A program made the position numbers and the translations under genes. Shown here piece by piece: positions 34,371 to 42,924 of a DNA stretch of 47,910 nucleotides. The DNA comes from Plectonema radiosum NIES-515. Lineage in GTDB: Bacteria > Cyanobacteriota > Cyanobacteriia > Cyanobacteriales > Nostocaceae. Under the pieces are notes generated by a model, which did not search any database, was not told where the DNA came from, and saw only the letters and a list, made by a program, of their open reading frames with translations. The stretch is taken from assembly GCF_025753815.1 (NCBI RefSeq), contig NZ_JAOWRF010000133.1, positions 1 through 47,910 on the forward strand, in the 5' to 3' direction. The stretch's first letter is position 1; each line of letters begins with the position of its first letter.

Positions 34371-36080
34371 TTACTGTTTTTTTCCAAAAGAAACAAGGGA
34401 TGTAGCAGTTGGTAAAATAGCGGCTGCACTTTCTCTAGAAAATTCTGTCAAAATGCCGATCGCTACATTCAACAAACGATTCGGCTTTAAGTCATCTTTC
34501 ACCAGATTCCACAGTCGTTGAACTTCTTCGGTGTGAAGACGGTCATCCTCAGTTAGAGCAAGCAGCAACTGTCTTTGGATAAACTTGCCTTCATCAGACA
34601 GTAAATATTGTAAACCTAATTGCGCTGTTGGTAATAAATCAAAGTTGTTATCAGTGCGAGCGATCGCAATTAAATTTTCTAATCGCTGCCACTGGAATTT
34701 TCCATCTTTGAATAACACATTTAATAAGCGTCGCTGTAATCCTGGAGAATCCCCTGTTAGCAACCTTCGTGCTACGTAAGGATAAGCTACCTCGACTATT
34801 TTAAAATTAGGATTGAGGCTTAAAGCAATACCTTCTTGCGTCACCAAAGAACGAATAATTAAGGCAAACTTCGCAGGAACGCGGAAAGGATATTCATACA
34901 TCAATTCCGAAAATTCATCGGTAATTGTTTTGAAATTAAAATCCTTGACGTTTTTGCCAATTGCGTTTCCCAGCACCGCTTCTAATGCCGGCACAATCGG
35001 AGCAATATTCGTTTCTGGTGTGAGAAACCCTAAATTTACTAAGTCTTCGGCGAACTCATTATAATCTTTATTGACTACATGCACCAACGCATCTACAAGA
35101 GTTTCTTTGGTGGTTTCCTCTAGCTGATCCATCATGCCGAAGTCAATGTAAGCCATGCGACCATCAGGTATGGCAAACAAGTTACCCGGATGGGGGTCAG
35201 CATGAAAGAAACCATGTTCTAACAACTGTTGTAAACCTGAGGTGACACCAATTTGGATAATCGCTTCTGGGTCTAAACCGACACCGCGAATGTTTTTCGT
35301 ATCTGTGAGTTTGAAGCCGTTAATCCATTCCAGGGTTAAAACGCAAGTGTTGGTGTAACTCCAATAAATAGCTGGTATTTTGACTTGCGGATGGTTGCGG
35401 AAGTTACTCGCAAATTTTTCCGCGTTGCGACCTTCATTGATGTAGTCGATTTCTTCAAATAACTTTGTGCCAAACTCGTCCACAATTAAACTTAAATCGT
35501 GACCGAGATTGAGTGGCAACCAAGGACTCAGCCAACCGGCTGCCCAGCGCATTAGATAAAGGTCGAGTGTAATTACTGGACGTAAGTTGGGTCGTTGCAC
35601 TTTTACGGCTACTTCTTCGCCGCTGTAGAGACGACCACGGTATACTTGACCTAAGCTAGCCGCAGCGACTGGAGTTGGTGATAATTCGCTATAAATTTCT
35701 GCAACGCTTGCCTTGAGTTGAGTTTCGATAATCCCATAAGCGATCGCATTATCAAAAGGTGGCAACTGGTCTTGTAGCTTTACCAGTTCGTTTAAGAAAT
35801 CTTTGCGTATTAAATCCGGTCTGGTCGAGAGAGCCTGACCTACTTTAATAAAAGTTGGACCCAAAGTCGTTAATATTTGTCGCAACTGGATGGCTCGTTT
35901 GAACTTGTTTCGTTCAACTTCTCCACGCCATTCATCCCACTTTAAACCAAGAATAAATCCTGCAAAAAACCAAACTACCTTTATTGCCCGTGCGATCGCT
36001 AGCCAGGGACGCAAGCTGTAGTAGCGAGCGATCGCATTTGGATTGTAGCTCATTAACTGAGCAAGTTGATACTGACCCAC
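34371..36080 (-). CDS. ABC1/AarF (UbiB-type) atypical kinase
   Basis: 569 residues from a GTG start; an ATG nine codons in (36053) is an alternative. UbiB-family signatures: KVGQALSTRPDLI (the KxGQ motif that reshapes the ATP site), AAASLGQVYRG (Ala-rich loop in place of the Gly-rich loop), VAVKVQRPN with the ATP-binding Lys, HADPHPGN (HxDxHPGN loop) and YIDFGMMD (metal-binding DFG). An N-terminal membrane-near helix precedes it, and a C-terminal region with hydrophobic segments follows. It is an ATPase that supports quinone/prenyl-lipid metabolism; in cyanobacteria members affect plastoquinone and carotenoid or stress levels. Several paralogues per genome, so no gene symbol is given. Confidence 0.92.
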   Translation of the reverse strand: MGQYQLAQLMSYNPNAIARYYSLRPWLAIARAIKVVWFFAGFILGLKWDEWRGEVERNKFKRAIQLRQILTTLGPTFIKVGQALSTRPDLIRKDFLNELVKLQDQLPPFDNAIAYGIIETQLKASVAEIYSELSPTPVAAASLGQVYRGRLYSGEEVAVKVQRPNLRPVITLDLYLMRWAAGWLSPWLPLNLGHDLSLIVDEFGTKLFEEIDYINEGRNAEKFASNFRNHPQVKIPAIYWSYTNTCVLTLEWINGFKLTDTKNIRGVGLDPEAIIQIGVTSGLQQLLEHGFFHADPHPGNLFAIPDGRMAYIDFGMMDQLEETTKETLVDALVHVVNKDYNEFAEDLVNLGFLTPETNIAPIVPALEAVLGNAIGKNVKDFNFKTITDEFSELMYEYPFRVPAKFALIIRSLVTQEGIALSLNPNFKIVEVAYPYVARRLLTGDSPGLQRRLLNVLFKDGKFQWQRLENLIAIARTDNNFDLLPTAQLGLQYLLSDEGKFIQRQLLLALTEDDRLHTEEVQRLWNLVKDDLKPNRLLNVAIGILTEFSRESAAAILPTATSLVSFGKKQ

Positions 36081-36513
36081 GCCGACCTTTGCCTCTTAAA
36101 CCGATAATTTTACTGTTTTCTTTGCTTGTCTTGCCCAATCACAAGTTGGTTCAAAAGACAATATGTTTGTAGTTTTTATCTACAACTATCTACAACTATT
36201 AAACTTTTTACATTTCCGGGTAACTTTCAAGGCAATGTTAGCCTGGTCGGTTCCCCGTTTTTTTTATCTTTATTCTTAATTATACTTTATAAAAGTACAA
36301 AGACTTCTTGCAGAAAGTTTAAGAAAATAGGCTTTGTAAAGTTTTGTAAAGGTTAGGAAAGCTGGTAAAATATCTAATAGTGTTGCGGCTTGAGGTTAAA
36401 ATACTTCCAAGCCTGTGGTTAAACCTAAATTCAAAGGCTTGGCGAGAAATCAAAGGTGCAAAGTGACATAAGACGTAAATAAAGTTTGTCTCTTTACCCC
36501 TTTGTTTATGCAA
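36081..36513. other. intergenic region, promoter side of the ABC1 kinase
   Basis: AT-rich, no gene. Short frames here lack SDs. A run TTTTTTTATCTTTATTCTTA near 36258 is a simple pyrimidine-rich stretch. Nothing further recognised. Confidence 0.4.
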
Positions 36514-36612
36514 TTACAGCAATTTTCGGGTAAATAGACCCTTATTGTAGAGACGTTACATGTAACGTCTCTACATAGGTTTTGTTTTTTGATGTGTGGT
36601 TCAAATAACTGC
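36514..36612. repeat. repeat element with TTACAGCAATTTT start and perfect palindrome
   Basis: Left end TTACAGCAATTTTCGGG and right end GTGGTTCAAATAACTGC relate it to the element at 10479-10598. In the centre is a perfect 28-bp palindrome GTAGAGACGTTACA / TGTAACGTCTCTAC (36547-36574), the cleanest copy in the window. Confidence 0.6.
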
Positions 36613-36660
36613 CTTAGGGAAGCTTAACGTAGTTATCGCGTTTTGGTTAGTTTGGGATTT

Positions 36661-36697
36661 GTGCGATCGCTGCCGTCTTTGACAGGAGCGATCGCAC
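36661..36697. repeat. hairpin made of two HIP1 sites, downstream of Uma2
   Basis: GTGCGATCGCT (36661-36671) and AGCGATCGCAC (36687-36697) form a perfect 11-bp stem with a 15-nt loop, 12 bp beyond the Uma2 stop. Each arm is a GCGATCGC octamer. It could end the Uma2 transcript. Confidence 0.5.
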
Positions 36698-36708
36698 TTA
36701 TAATTTTC

Positions 36709-37296
36709 TTATAATATCAACGTTAAATCCAACACAAATCCAGGTAAGATATCTTCACCTGATAAATAAGCAGGATTTTCTAAAGTTTCTACTTTTTTAA
36801 GAGGACGATAAATTTCGACTCGCTTGTTTTTGCGGTCAATTAACCAACCCAATGTTGCACCATTGTCAATATATTCTTGCATTTTATCCTGCAATTCTTT
36901 GAGAGAATCAGTACGCGATCGCAACTCAATTACAAAGTCAGGACAAATTGGAGCAAAACTTTCTTGTTGTTCTGGGGTTAAAGCATTCCACCGCTCAATT
37001 TTCACCCAAGAAGCATCGGGGGAACGTTTAGCACCATTGGGTAGGGTGAAACCAGTTGAAGAGTCAAAAACTTCGCCTAAATTATTCTGAGAATTCCAAA
37101 TATCTAGTTGAGTGGTTATTTTAACATTACGTCTGCCAGTATCACTACCTGTAGGTGGCATAATTAATAATTCCCCTGATGCTGTGCATTCAAATCGATA
37201 ATCGCGGTTGTTTTGGCACAGTTGGAAATATTGCTCATCAGTCAAATCGATATTCAATTTTAGTGTAGAAGGTAAGGCAATTTGCAGTGCTTCCAT
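36709..37296 (-). CDS. Uma2-family (PD-(D/E)xK-like) protein
   Basis: 195 residues. Uma2 order: start with LTDEQYFQLCQNNRDYRFEC, TASGELLIMPPTGSDTGRRN, DSSTGFTLPNGAKRSPDASW (the SPDASWV catalytic segment), APICPDFVIELRSRTDSLKE (PD...ELR in place of PD...E-x-K/R), QEYIDNGATLGWLIDRKN, VEIYRPL. The fold is a restriction-endonuclease-like nuclease; biochemical roles are mostly unproven and copies are abundant in cyanobacteria. It is divergent from the Cas4-like/Argonaute operon across 363 bp, possibly by chance. ATG at 37296. Confidence 0.9.
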   Translation of the reverse strand: MEALQIALPSTLKLNIDLTDEQYFQLCQNNRDYRFECTASGELLIMPPTGSDTGRRNVKITTQLDIWNSQNNLGEVFDSSTGFTLPNGAKRSPDASWVKIERWNALTPEQQESFAPICPDFVIELRSRTDSLKELQDKMQEYIDNGATLGWLIDRKNKRVEIYRPLKKVETLENPAYLSGEDILPGFVLDLTLIL

Positions 37297-37597
37297 AAAC
37301 TTACCTAAAGATTTGTGGATGGTGAATACTTTCTATTTTAATCTTATATATTAATGCGATCGCTCTGCCTGCCGTAGGCATCGCTTTACGACGTGATGGA
37401 AAACGCACACCACACAACTTGCAACAAAACGTAAGATACCAACACACACAGGCGTAAGTCCTATGGAATTACATAAATAATTATTGGCAAAAAGTCAATT
37501 TCCAGATATAGCATATAGTTTTTTTCTAAAAGCTTTGACCACTAAGCATAAGTTAGTGTATAGTCTCTTGTTAACTAAATACAGAGAAATTCTGTCT

Positions 37598-37654
37598 ATG
37601 ATTCGAGATTTAGAGCAGGTACGCCAAACACCAGCTTCCATCATAGGAAATTGA
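37598..37654 (+). CDS. possible 18-residue leader peptide before the nuclease-Argonaute operon
   Basis: ATG 37598 opens MIRDLEQVRQTPASIIGN and stops at TGA 37652-37654, 5 nt before the Cas4-like ATG at 37660. The AGGA that serves the Cas4-like gene lies inside the last codons of this frame, so ribosomes finishing it would pass over that site. There is a weak AGAGAAA upstream. It might be a translational-coupling leader or chance. Low certainty. Confidence 0.25.
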   Translation: MIRDLEQVRQTPASIIGN

Positions 37655-37659
37655 AACTT

Positions 37660-38478
37660 ATGAGACAAGCTTGGCTACCATTTGCAAGTTATAATCTTTG
37701 GTCTTTATCAAATTCACGAGTGGGTCAAGAATTCTTGTTTTGTGATATGAACCGAGGCTTTAAGAAAGTTCGTCAGAAAGAACCTCAAGTTAAAGTTCTC
37801 TTGGAAGACAACAAACATCAGCGAATTGGTAAATTAGCACAAGCCGGGGTTTATGAATTTTATCAAGACCCCAAACTTTTGTCACAGTCTGATGGTGTGG
37901 AAAAAGTTGCAGCTATTTTGAAACTAAATCAAGAGCCAGAGGAAGTTCAAGAGCGAATCATTCGGATTCTGAAGAACTATTGTAAAGAACCTATTTTAGT
38001 TGGCAAACAAATTATTCAGTTGAGCAAAGGCGATGAGGGATTTCCTTCACCGATAATTATCCAAGAGGGTAGTTATTGTTTCAACCTATATGCACCAACT
38101 GATTGCACTTTTAAACAGCCAGATGGTACTATTCATATTTTAGATTTCAAGACAGGTAAATCAGACTTTGACCGACGACAGGCTTACGTTTACCTGTTAG
38201 CAGCTAGCTATCTCTATCCACAACAACCATCTGTTGCCTCATTCTACAACTTAGAAATTGGCTTAACATCTGACATAATTATAGCCACTTCAGAACAACT
38301 TAAATTCGTGCAGATAGAGCTACAAGATATAGCGAAACAGCATGAGTTGGAAAAAAAGCGTTACTGGGAAAATCCAGATGATTTTGCGACAATATTTCCC
38401 CCTAATCCTGGTACTTCCTGTAACTACTGCATATTTAGTTCAATTTGCAAATTTTCTGTGTGTGAGGTTTTGAGGTGA
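37660..38478 (+). CDS. Cas4-like PD-(D/E)xK nuclease associated with Argonaute
   Basis: 272 residues from ATG 37660; the frame also has a TTG at 37651. RecB/Cas4-type nuclease: D148 (APTDC), DGTIHILDFKTGK with D162-x-K164, then QAYVY (Q174, Y178), the QxxxY motif of the RecB group. The iron-sulphur site is plausible: C28 near the N-terminus and C254, C257, C263 (CNYCIFSSIC) plus C268 at the C-terminus, as in Cas4. The stop codon overlaps the GTG of the Argonaute gene by 3 bases (GTGA), so the two are co-translated. There is no cas1 or CRISPR array, so adaptation is unlikely. Family call firm; partner role inferred. Confidence 0.85.
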   Translation: MRQAWLPFASYNLWSLSNSRVGQEFLFCDMNRGFKKVRQKEPQVKVLLEDNKHQRIGKLAQAGVYEFYQDPKLLSQSDGVEKVAAILKLNQEPEEVQERIIRILKNYCKEPILVGKQIIQLSKGDEGFPSPIIIQEGSYCFNLYAPTDCTFKQPDGTIHILDFKTGKSDFDRRQAYVYLLAASYLYPQQPSVASFYNLEIGLTSDIIIATSEQLKFVQIELQDIAKQHELEKKRYWENPDDFATIFPPNPGTSCNYCIFSSICKFSVCEVLR

Positions 38479-40727
38479 TTGCGACTGCAACTGTAAGTGT
38501 TCATAAACCAGCAGCATTTTCAAGCGAAATTTTTCGTCTAAATTTTTCACATCTTAATATAATGTGCTTTCAATTGAGTCCTGATCTGGAACAGGAGGAA
38601 GGCATCCGCTTGAGCTTCCATCTTAGTCGTACCTTACCCCAAATTGTCGTTATTTGGGATAAGCCATATTTTTATGCTCTGGCAATTCCCAATTACCCTA
38701 TCCGTCTTCTAGCTGAAGAGTGGCAAGATATCCTCGAACAGGTTGTTGAAGAAGGATTAACAGACTTTAGCGATCGCACTTGGCAATTTCAAGAAGTTCC
38801 ACTTACTCGAACAGCACCAGCAAATGTTATTTCTCAACTGGCTTATCAGATATTAAAGACAGCTAAAACGTATCCCTTTTCGCCAAAAACTATTCCGTAT
38901 AAAAATGGTGTGCAAGTAAGGCAAGAGCCAAGGTTTTGGGCAGAACCTATCGAAATCAACGAAGTTTTACAGCCTGGTATTACTTTAACAATTAAGAGCA
39001 AGTTTTTATCAATCAATAATTTGGCTGAGTTTTATTTAAATCATCTCGACAAGCAAAACCCAGAGAAGCTTTTAATTGGTCTGAATGTTCGTTCTCGTGA
39101 TATAGAAGGTAACGGTATTATCACCCAGCTTATTAGGCAGCCTACCTTAGAACATAAGCAAAAACTTATTGGTCTGGCAAAGAGCGAAATTAGTAAGCAA
39201 GCTTTGCAAGATGTTTTATCTGACGAACTCTTAGTGGCTGTCAAGTTTGGCAAAAGTAAAAAGCTATATGAATATGGTATGACAGCTTTGCGTCCCTGTG
39301 TCACATCTGAAACAGCCAGCCGATTTGGGGTAGAGTGGGGAGAATTACTTAATCAAACTAAAATTCCTTACCAAAAACGGAAAGAACTTTTAGTTGACTA
39401 CAAAAAAGAAGCAAATCAGGCTTTAGGTGCTTATGGATTTGAGCTAGGACTTAGCATCAACAGCGTTCAGAATCGAGAATTGTTTTGGCAACCTCCTGTT
39501 CCGATTGAAGATACACCCCTGCTATTTGGCAACGGCTTTATTGGCATTCAAAGCAAAATCCTCACAGGTCTTTCTAAAGGTGGTGTTTACCGCCGTCATT
39601 TTAAATATAGTGACGCATCCAGACCTATTCGGATTACTGTTTTGAACCTTTGTGATTTATCTTTAGATGTCTTTCAGAAAGAACTTAAGCAACGGTTAAA
39701 AAGCTATAAATTTGAGAGCCTATTTTTTAGCGACTCAATATCGCTAAAAAACTTAAGCGGAACTGAAGCAAGAGTCAAAGTGGAGAAAGCAGTCAATGAA
39801 CTAATAGAGACTCCACCTGATGTAGTTTTGGCGTTTTTACCCCAGAGTGACCGTAATGCTGATGAGCAAGAGGGGGGTAGTCTTTATCATAAAATATACG
39901 ACCTATTGCTCACTCGCCAGATAGCTAGCCAGATGATTTATGAGCATACCTTGAGAAATCCCAAAAATTACAAATATGTTCTCCATCAGGTGGTTCCAGG
40001 AATTCTCGCCAAGCTGGGTAATTTACCATTTGTCCTGGCTGAATCTTTATCTATTGCTGACTATTTCATTGGTTTGGATATTTCTAGAGAGTCTAAGGCA
40101 AAACTGTCTGGAACAGTTAATGCTTGTGCAAGTATTCGTCTTTATGGCAAGCAAGGAGAGTTTATTCGCTATCGGCTAGAAGATGCTTTGATTGAAGGTG
40201 AAGAAATTCCTAAACGAGTGCTAGAACGATTGTTACCAGCAAATGAGCTAGAAAGCAAAACTGTACTTATTTATCGTGATGGACGCTTTTGCGGTCAAGA
40301 AATAGCTAATCTACTACAATGGGCTGAAGCAATTGGCTGCAAACTTATATTAATAGAGTGTAAAAAATCTAATATTCCTCGACTATATAACGCGATCAAT
40401 AAAGTCATAACTGCACCGGAAAAAGGTTTAGCGCTGCGTATTTCTTCTCGCGAAGCAGTTCTGGTAACAACTCAGGTAATTGAGAAGATGGGTCTTGCTC
40501 TTCCTTTACGCTTAACAGTTATTGTTGGAAACCACCGAGTTTTAATATCTCCTCCTATAGAACAAATAATTGAAACTACCTTGAAACTTACTTTGCTGCA
40601 TTATGGTTCATTAAAAATGCCTCGCTTGCCAAAGCCAGTATATGGAGCGCATAAAATGGCAAAACTGCGATTAAGGGGTATTTATCCAAGCAGTAAGTTG
40701 GAAGGTGATTGCGAGTTTTGGCTGTAG
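38475..40727 (+). CDS. long prokaryotic Argonaute (pAgo) with DEDH-type PIWI
   Basis: 750 residues from GTG 38475. N-terminal/PAZ-type half (1-400), MID region with SLYHKIYDLLLTRQIASQMI, then PIWI. Candidate catalytic tetrad: D535 (FIGLDIS), E569 (E34 positions later, as in TtAgo), D602 (IYRDGRF), H726 (GAHKMA), with spacings very near those of catalytic Argonautes. PVYGAHKMAKLRLRG is the expected end. The MID phosphate pocket is unusual: where the Y-x3-K...Q motif is expected the second residue is Tyr (YHKIY). Likely uses short guide DNA or RNA against invading DNA, as with SeAgo and LrAgo of other cyanobacteria. The E position is a spacing-based guess. Confidence 0.9.
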   Translation: MIATATVSVHKPAAFSSEIFRLNFSHLNIMCFQLSPDLEQEEGIRLSFHLSRTLPQIVVIWDKPYFYALAIPNYPIRLLAEEWQDILEQVVEEGLTDFSDRTWQFQEVPLTRTAPANVISQLAYQILKTAKTYPFSPKTIPYKNGVQVRQEPRFWAEPIEINEVLQPGITLTIKSKFLSINNLAEFYLNHLDKQNPEKLLIGLNVRSRDIEGNGIITQLIRQPTLEHKQKLIGLAKSEISKQALQDVLSDELLVAVKFGKSKKLYEYGMTALRPCVTSETASRFGVEWGELLNQTKIPYQKRKELLVDYKKEANQALGAYGFELGLSINSVQNRELFWQPPVPIEDTPLLFGNGFIGIQSKILTGLSKGGVYRRHFKYSDASRPIRITVLNLCDLSLDVFQKELKQRLKSYKFESLFFSDSISLKNLSGTEARVKVEKAVNELIETPPDVVLAFLPQSDRNADEQEGGSLYHKIYDLLLTRQIASQMIYEHTLRNPKNYKYVLHQVVPGILAKLGNLPFVLAESLSIADYFIGLDISRESKAKLSGTVNACASIRLYGKQGEFIRYRLEDALIEGEEIPKRVLERLLPANELESKTVLIYRDGRFCGQEIANLLQWAEAIGCKLILIECKKSNIPRLYNAINKVITAPEKGLALRISSREAVLVTTQVIEKMGLALPLRLTVIVGNHRVLISPPIEQIIETTLKLTLLHYGSLKMPRLPKPVYGAHKMAKLRLRGIYPSSKLEGDCEFWL

Positions 40728-40810
40728 TCGCGATCGCACTCCACAACCTTTTATCCCCAAGCGCTATATTAAAGCTAAATATTCCAACTTTCTACGCTGA
40801 GATTTCTAGA

Positions 40811-41101
40811 ATGGAAGACACAATTAACACGATTGAAGAAAGTTGCGAAAACACAGAAGCGATCGCTCTTGCTAAAGCGATACAAATCCAAGATAAAATC
40901 AATCAACACCTCAAACAATTATCCTTAGAACGCTTACAAGTTGTCGCTGACTTTGTAGCTTACCTTGCAGATAAAGAGAGTGAGGAAGCAACTCAAGAAC
41001 TTGAGAAAATTCCTGGGCTTCTGGAAAAAATCAAGAAGAATCGAGAAACAATTTCCAAGGCTAGCTTAGTAAATTGGAAAGCGATTCGCTCTGATGTATG
41101 A
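40811..41101 (+). CDS. antitoxin of a RelBE-type pair
   Basis: 96 residues from ATG 40811. The open frame extends to 40709, but the first 34 codons overlap the Argonaute end and are not protein-like. Acidic, helical protein: SLERLQVVADFVAYLADKES is the typical antitoxin segment (QL..ER...V.DFV.YL) seen in cyanobacterial RelB/DUF2281-like antitoxins. A C-terminal ELEKIPGLLEKIKKNRETIS arm would wrap the toxin. It overlaps the next gene by 8 bp, as in TA operons, and follows the Argonaute gene by 83 bp on the same strand. Confidence 0.75.
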   Translation: MEDTINTIEESCENTEAIALAKAIQIQDKINQHLKQLSLERLQVVADFVAYLADKESEEATQELEKIPGLLEKIKKNRETISKASLVNWKAIRSDV

Positions 41102-41357
41102 AGTAATCTTGTATCCTGATGCTCAACAGTTCTATGCTGAGGCTGACAAAGCGCTTGCGAAAAAGATTGCTAGATGCTTAGAACTGCTACAGCAAAATCC
41201 TCGCTTTCACCCAAACATTAAACCTCTCAAGGGAAACTATTCAGGTTACTACCGTTTTCGGGTTGGTGATTATCGGGTTATTTACTCAATTGATGATGAA
41301 ACTATGCAAGTGTTGGTAGATACGATCGCTCACCGTAGCGAAGTTTACGATTCATAA
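41094..41357 (+). CDS. RelE/ParE-superfamily toxin
   Basis: 87 residues, standard size. RelE pattern: MYEVILYPDAQQFYAEADKA, HPNIKPLKGNYSGYYRFRVG, DYRVIYSIDDETMQVLVDTI and a final AHRSEVY (the H-R-x-x-V-Y end). RelE toxins cut mRNA in the ribosome A site, and ParE members poison gyrase; this one lies nearer RelE by the GYYRFRVGDYRVIY block. It overlaps its antitoxin by 8 bp. Its stop lies 2 bp from the stop of the convergent trpE. Confidence 0.9.
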   Translation: MYEVILYPDAQQFYAEADKALAKKIARCLELLQQNPRFHPNIKPLKGNYSGYYRFRVGDYRVIYSIDDETMQVLVDTIAHRSEVYDS

Positions 41358-41359
41358 CT

Positions 41360-42895
41360 TCACCGCAAGCAGCGAATCGCTTCTAAAAGCCCCCGTGCTT
41401 TATTTAAGGTTTCTTCATACTCTTTTTCTGGCTGGGAATCAGCTACCATACCGGCGCCTGCTTGCACGGTGACTTTACCATCATGGACTACCATTGTCCG
41501 GATAGCGATCGCACTATTTAATTGTCCTTCAAAATCGTAATACCCATACACCCCAGAATATACACCCCGCCGACACGGTTCTAATTCGTGTATAATTTCC
41601 ATTGCCCTAATTTTGGGTGCGCCACTGACTGTACCCGCTGGAAAGCAAGCCTTGAGTAAATCCCAGGCACTTTTACCCGACGCTAGTTTACCCACAACAT
41701 TACTGACAATATGCATTACATGAGAGTATTTTTCTACCACCATTAATTCATCAACTCTCACACTACCACTTTCGCATACCCGCCCCAAATCGTTACGCCC
41801 TAAATCTACCAGCATGACGTGTTCGGCGATTTCCTTGGGGTCTTGTAGCAAATCTGCGGCTAAAGCTGCATCTTCCTGGGTTGTTTTCCCTCGTGGACGG
41901 GTTCCGGCAATTGGGCGGACTGTGGCGATTATATCATCTCCATCGCGTTCTGCTTTCACCATCACTTCTGGACTGGAACCGATAATTTGCCAATCATTGA
42001 AGTGAAAGTAAGACATGTAAGGGGAAGGATTAATTTGGCGCAGAGAACGATAAAGCGCGAAGGGGTCGCCAGTGTATTCTGTTGATAATCGCTGGGAAAC
42101 AACTACTTGAAAAATGTCACCAGCTTTGATATAATCCTTTGCTTTTTCAACTTGGGCACAAAATTCATCTCGCGTGAAGTTGCTCGTATACTCCCCCACT
42201 CCCGCACTCTCCCTCTCCCCCACTCCTCTACCTGGCGGTGTCCATTCCAAGATAGTATTTTGGGGCGACAGAGGCAAAGATAACTTGTGAACCATCTGGG
42301 TGACGCGATCGCACGCCTGTTGATATGCTGCTTGTAAAGACGCAAAATTTTGGGTCTCTACATCACGTAAATCAGCATAAGCAACTGCCCAAATTTTCCG
42401 CTTCACCTGATCGAAAATCAACAGGTGGTCTATCTGCATCCATAACCCATCCGGAATATTACGCTCATCTTGGGCATGAATTGGCACGCGCGGCTCAATC
42501 CAATTAATTAATTCATAGCCCCAAAATCCGAACAAACCGCCAATTCCCGGTGGTAATTGCGGTAACTTTACTGGATGAAAAGGTTCCAGACATTTACTTA
42601 AAGCTGCAAATGGATCGCCTTCAAAAACAATTTGCGAACCATCTCTGTGGGTTTGAGTGGTGTTATTTCCCCTTGCTGCCAAAATCCATAAAGGATCGCA
42701 ACCCAGTAAACTATAACGTCCCAGTTTTTCGCCACCTTCTACCGACTCCAACAAAAAGCTATAAGGCTGACCCGCGCATACTTTATACCAAGCAGATACG
42801 GGCGTATCCAGGTCTGCTACCCATTCCTGATACACTGGGACAAAATTACCTTGTTTAGCTTGCTCTTGAAATTCGGCAAAATCGGGAAAAATCAT
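41360..42895 (-). CDS. trpE: anthranilate synthase component I
   Basis: 511 residues. It converts chorismate to anthranilate with TrpG or ammonia. N-terminal domain with the tryptophan-sensing LLES motif (SFLLESVEGG), indicating feedback inhibition. The chorismate domain has EYTSNFTRDEF, NPSPYMSYFHF, IGSSPEVMVKAE, TVRPIAGTRPRGKTTQED, LVDLGRNDLGRV, and PAGTVSGAPKIRAMEII. Between the domains (about residues 222-236) lies an unusual GRGVGERESAGVGE, encoded by a pyrimidine-rich heptamer run (42190-42230), an in-frame STRR insertion not expected in the family. The trpG gene is not adjacent. Confidence 0.95.
   Translation of the reverse strand: MIFPDFAEFQEQAKQGNFVPVYQEWVADLDTPVSAWYKVCAGQPYSFLLESVEGGEKLGRYSLLGCDPLWILAARGNNTTQTHRDGSQIVFEGDPFAALSKCLEPFHPVKLPQLPPGIGGLFGFWGYELINWIEPRVPIHAQDERNIPDGLWMQIDHLLIFDQVKRKIWAVAYADLRDVETQNFASLQAAYQQACDRVTQMVHKLSLPLSPQNTILEWTPPGRGVGERESAGVGEYTSNFTRDEFCAQVEKAKDYIKAGDIFQVVVSQRLSTEYTGDPFALYRSLRQINPSPYMSYFHFNDWQIIGSSPEVMVKAERDGDDIIATVRPIAGTRPRGKTTQEDAALAADLLQDPKEIAEHVMLVDLGRNDLGRVCESGSVRVDELMVVEKYSHVMHIVSNVVGKLASGKSAWDLLKACFPAGTVSGAPKIRAMEIIHELEPCRRGVYSGVYGYYDFEGQLNSAIAIRTMVVHDGKVTVQAGAGMVADSQPEKEYEETLNKARGLLEAIRCLR
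42190..42230. repeat. STRR inserted in-frame inside trpE
   Basis: CTCCCCCACTCCCGCACTCT then CCCTCTCCCCCACTCC, heptamer-type CT-rich repeat like the one at 22421. It sits in the linker between the two TrpE domains and keeps the frame: roughly 42 bp, divisible by both 3 and 7. Confidence 0.7.
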
Positions 42896-42924
42896 AAAAA
42901 GCTTAGGTATTTAAAATTGGCGAT

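Noticed and set aside
36709-37296. Uma2 as a proven part of the Argonaute operon
   Set aside because: It is on the opposite strand with its own promoter side and Uma2 genes are everywhere in these genomes, so the link may be chance.
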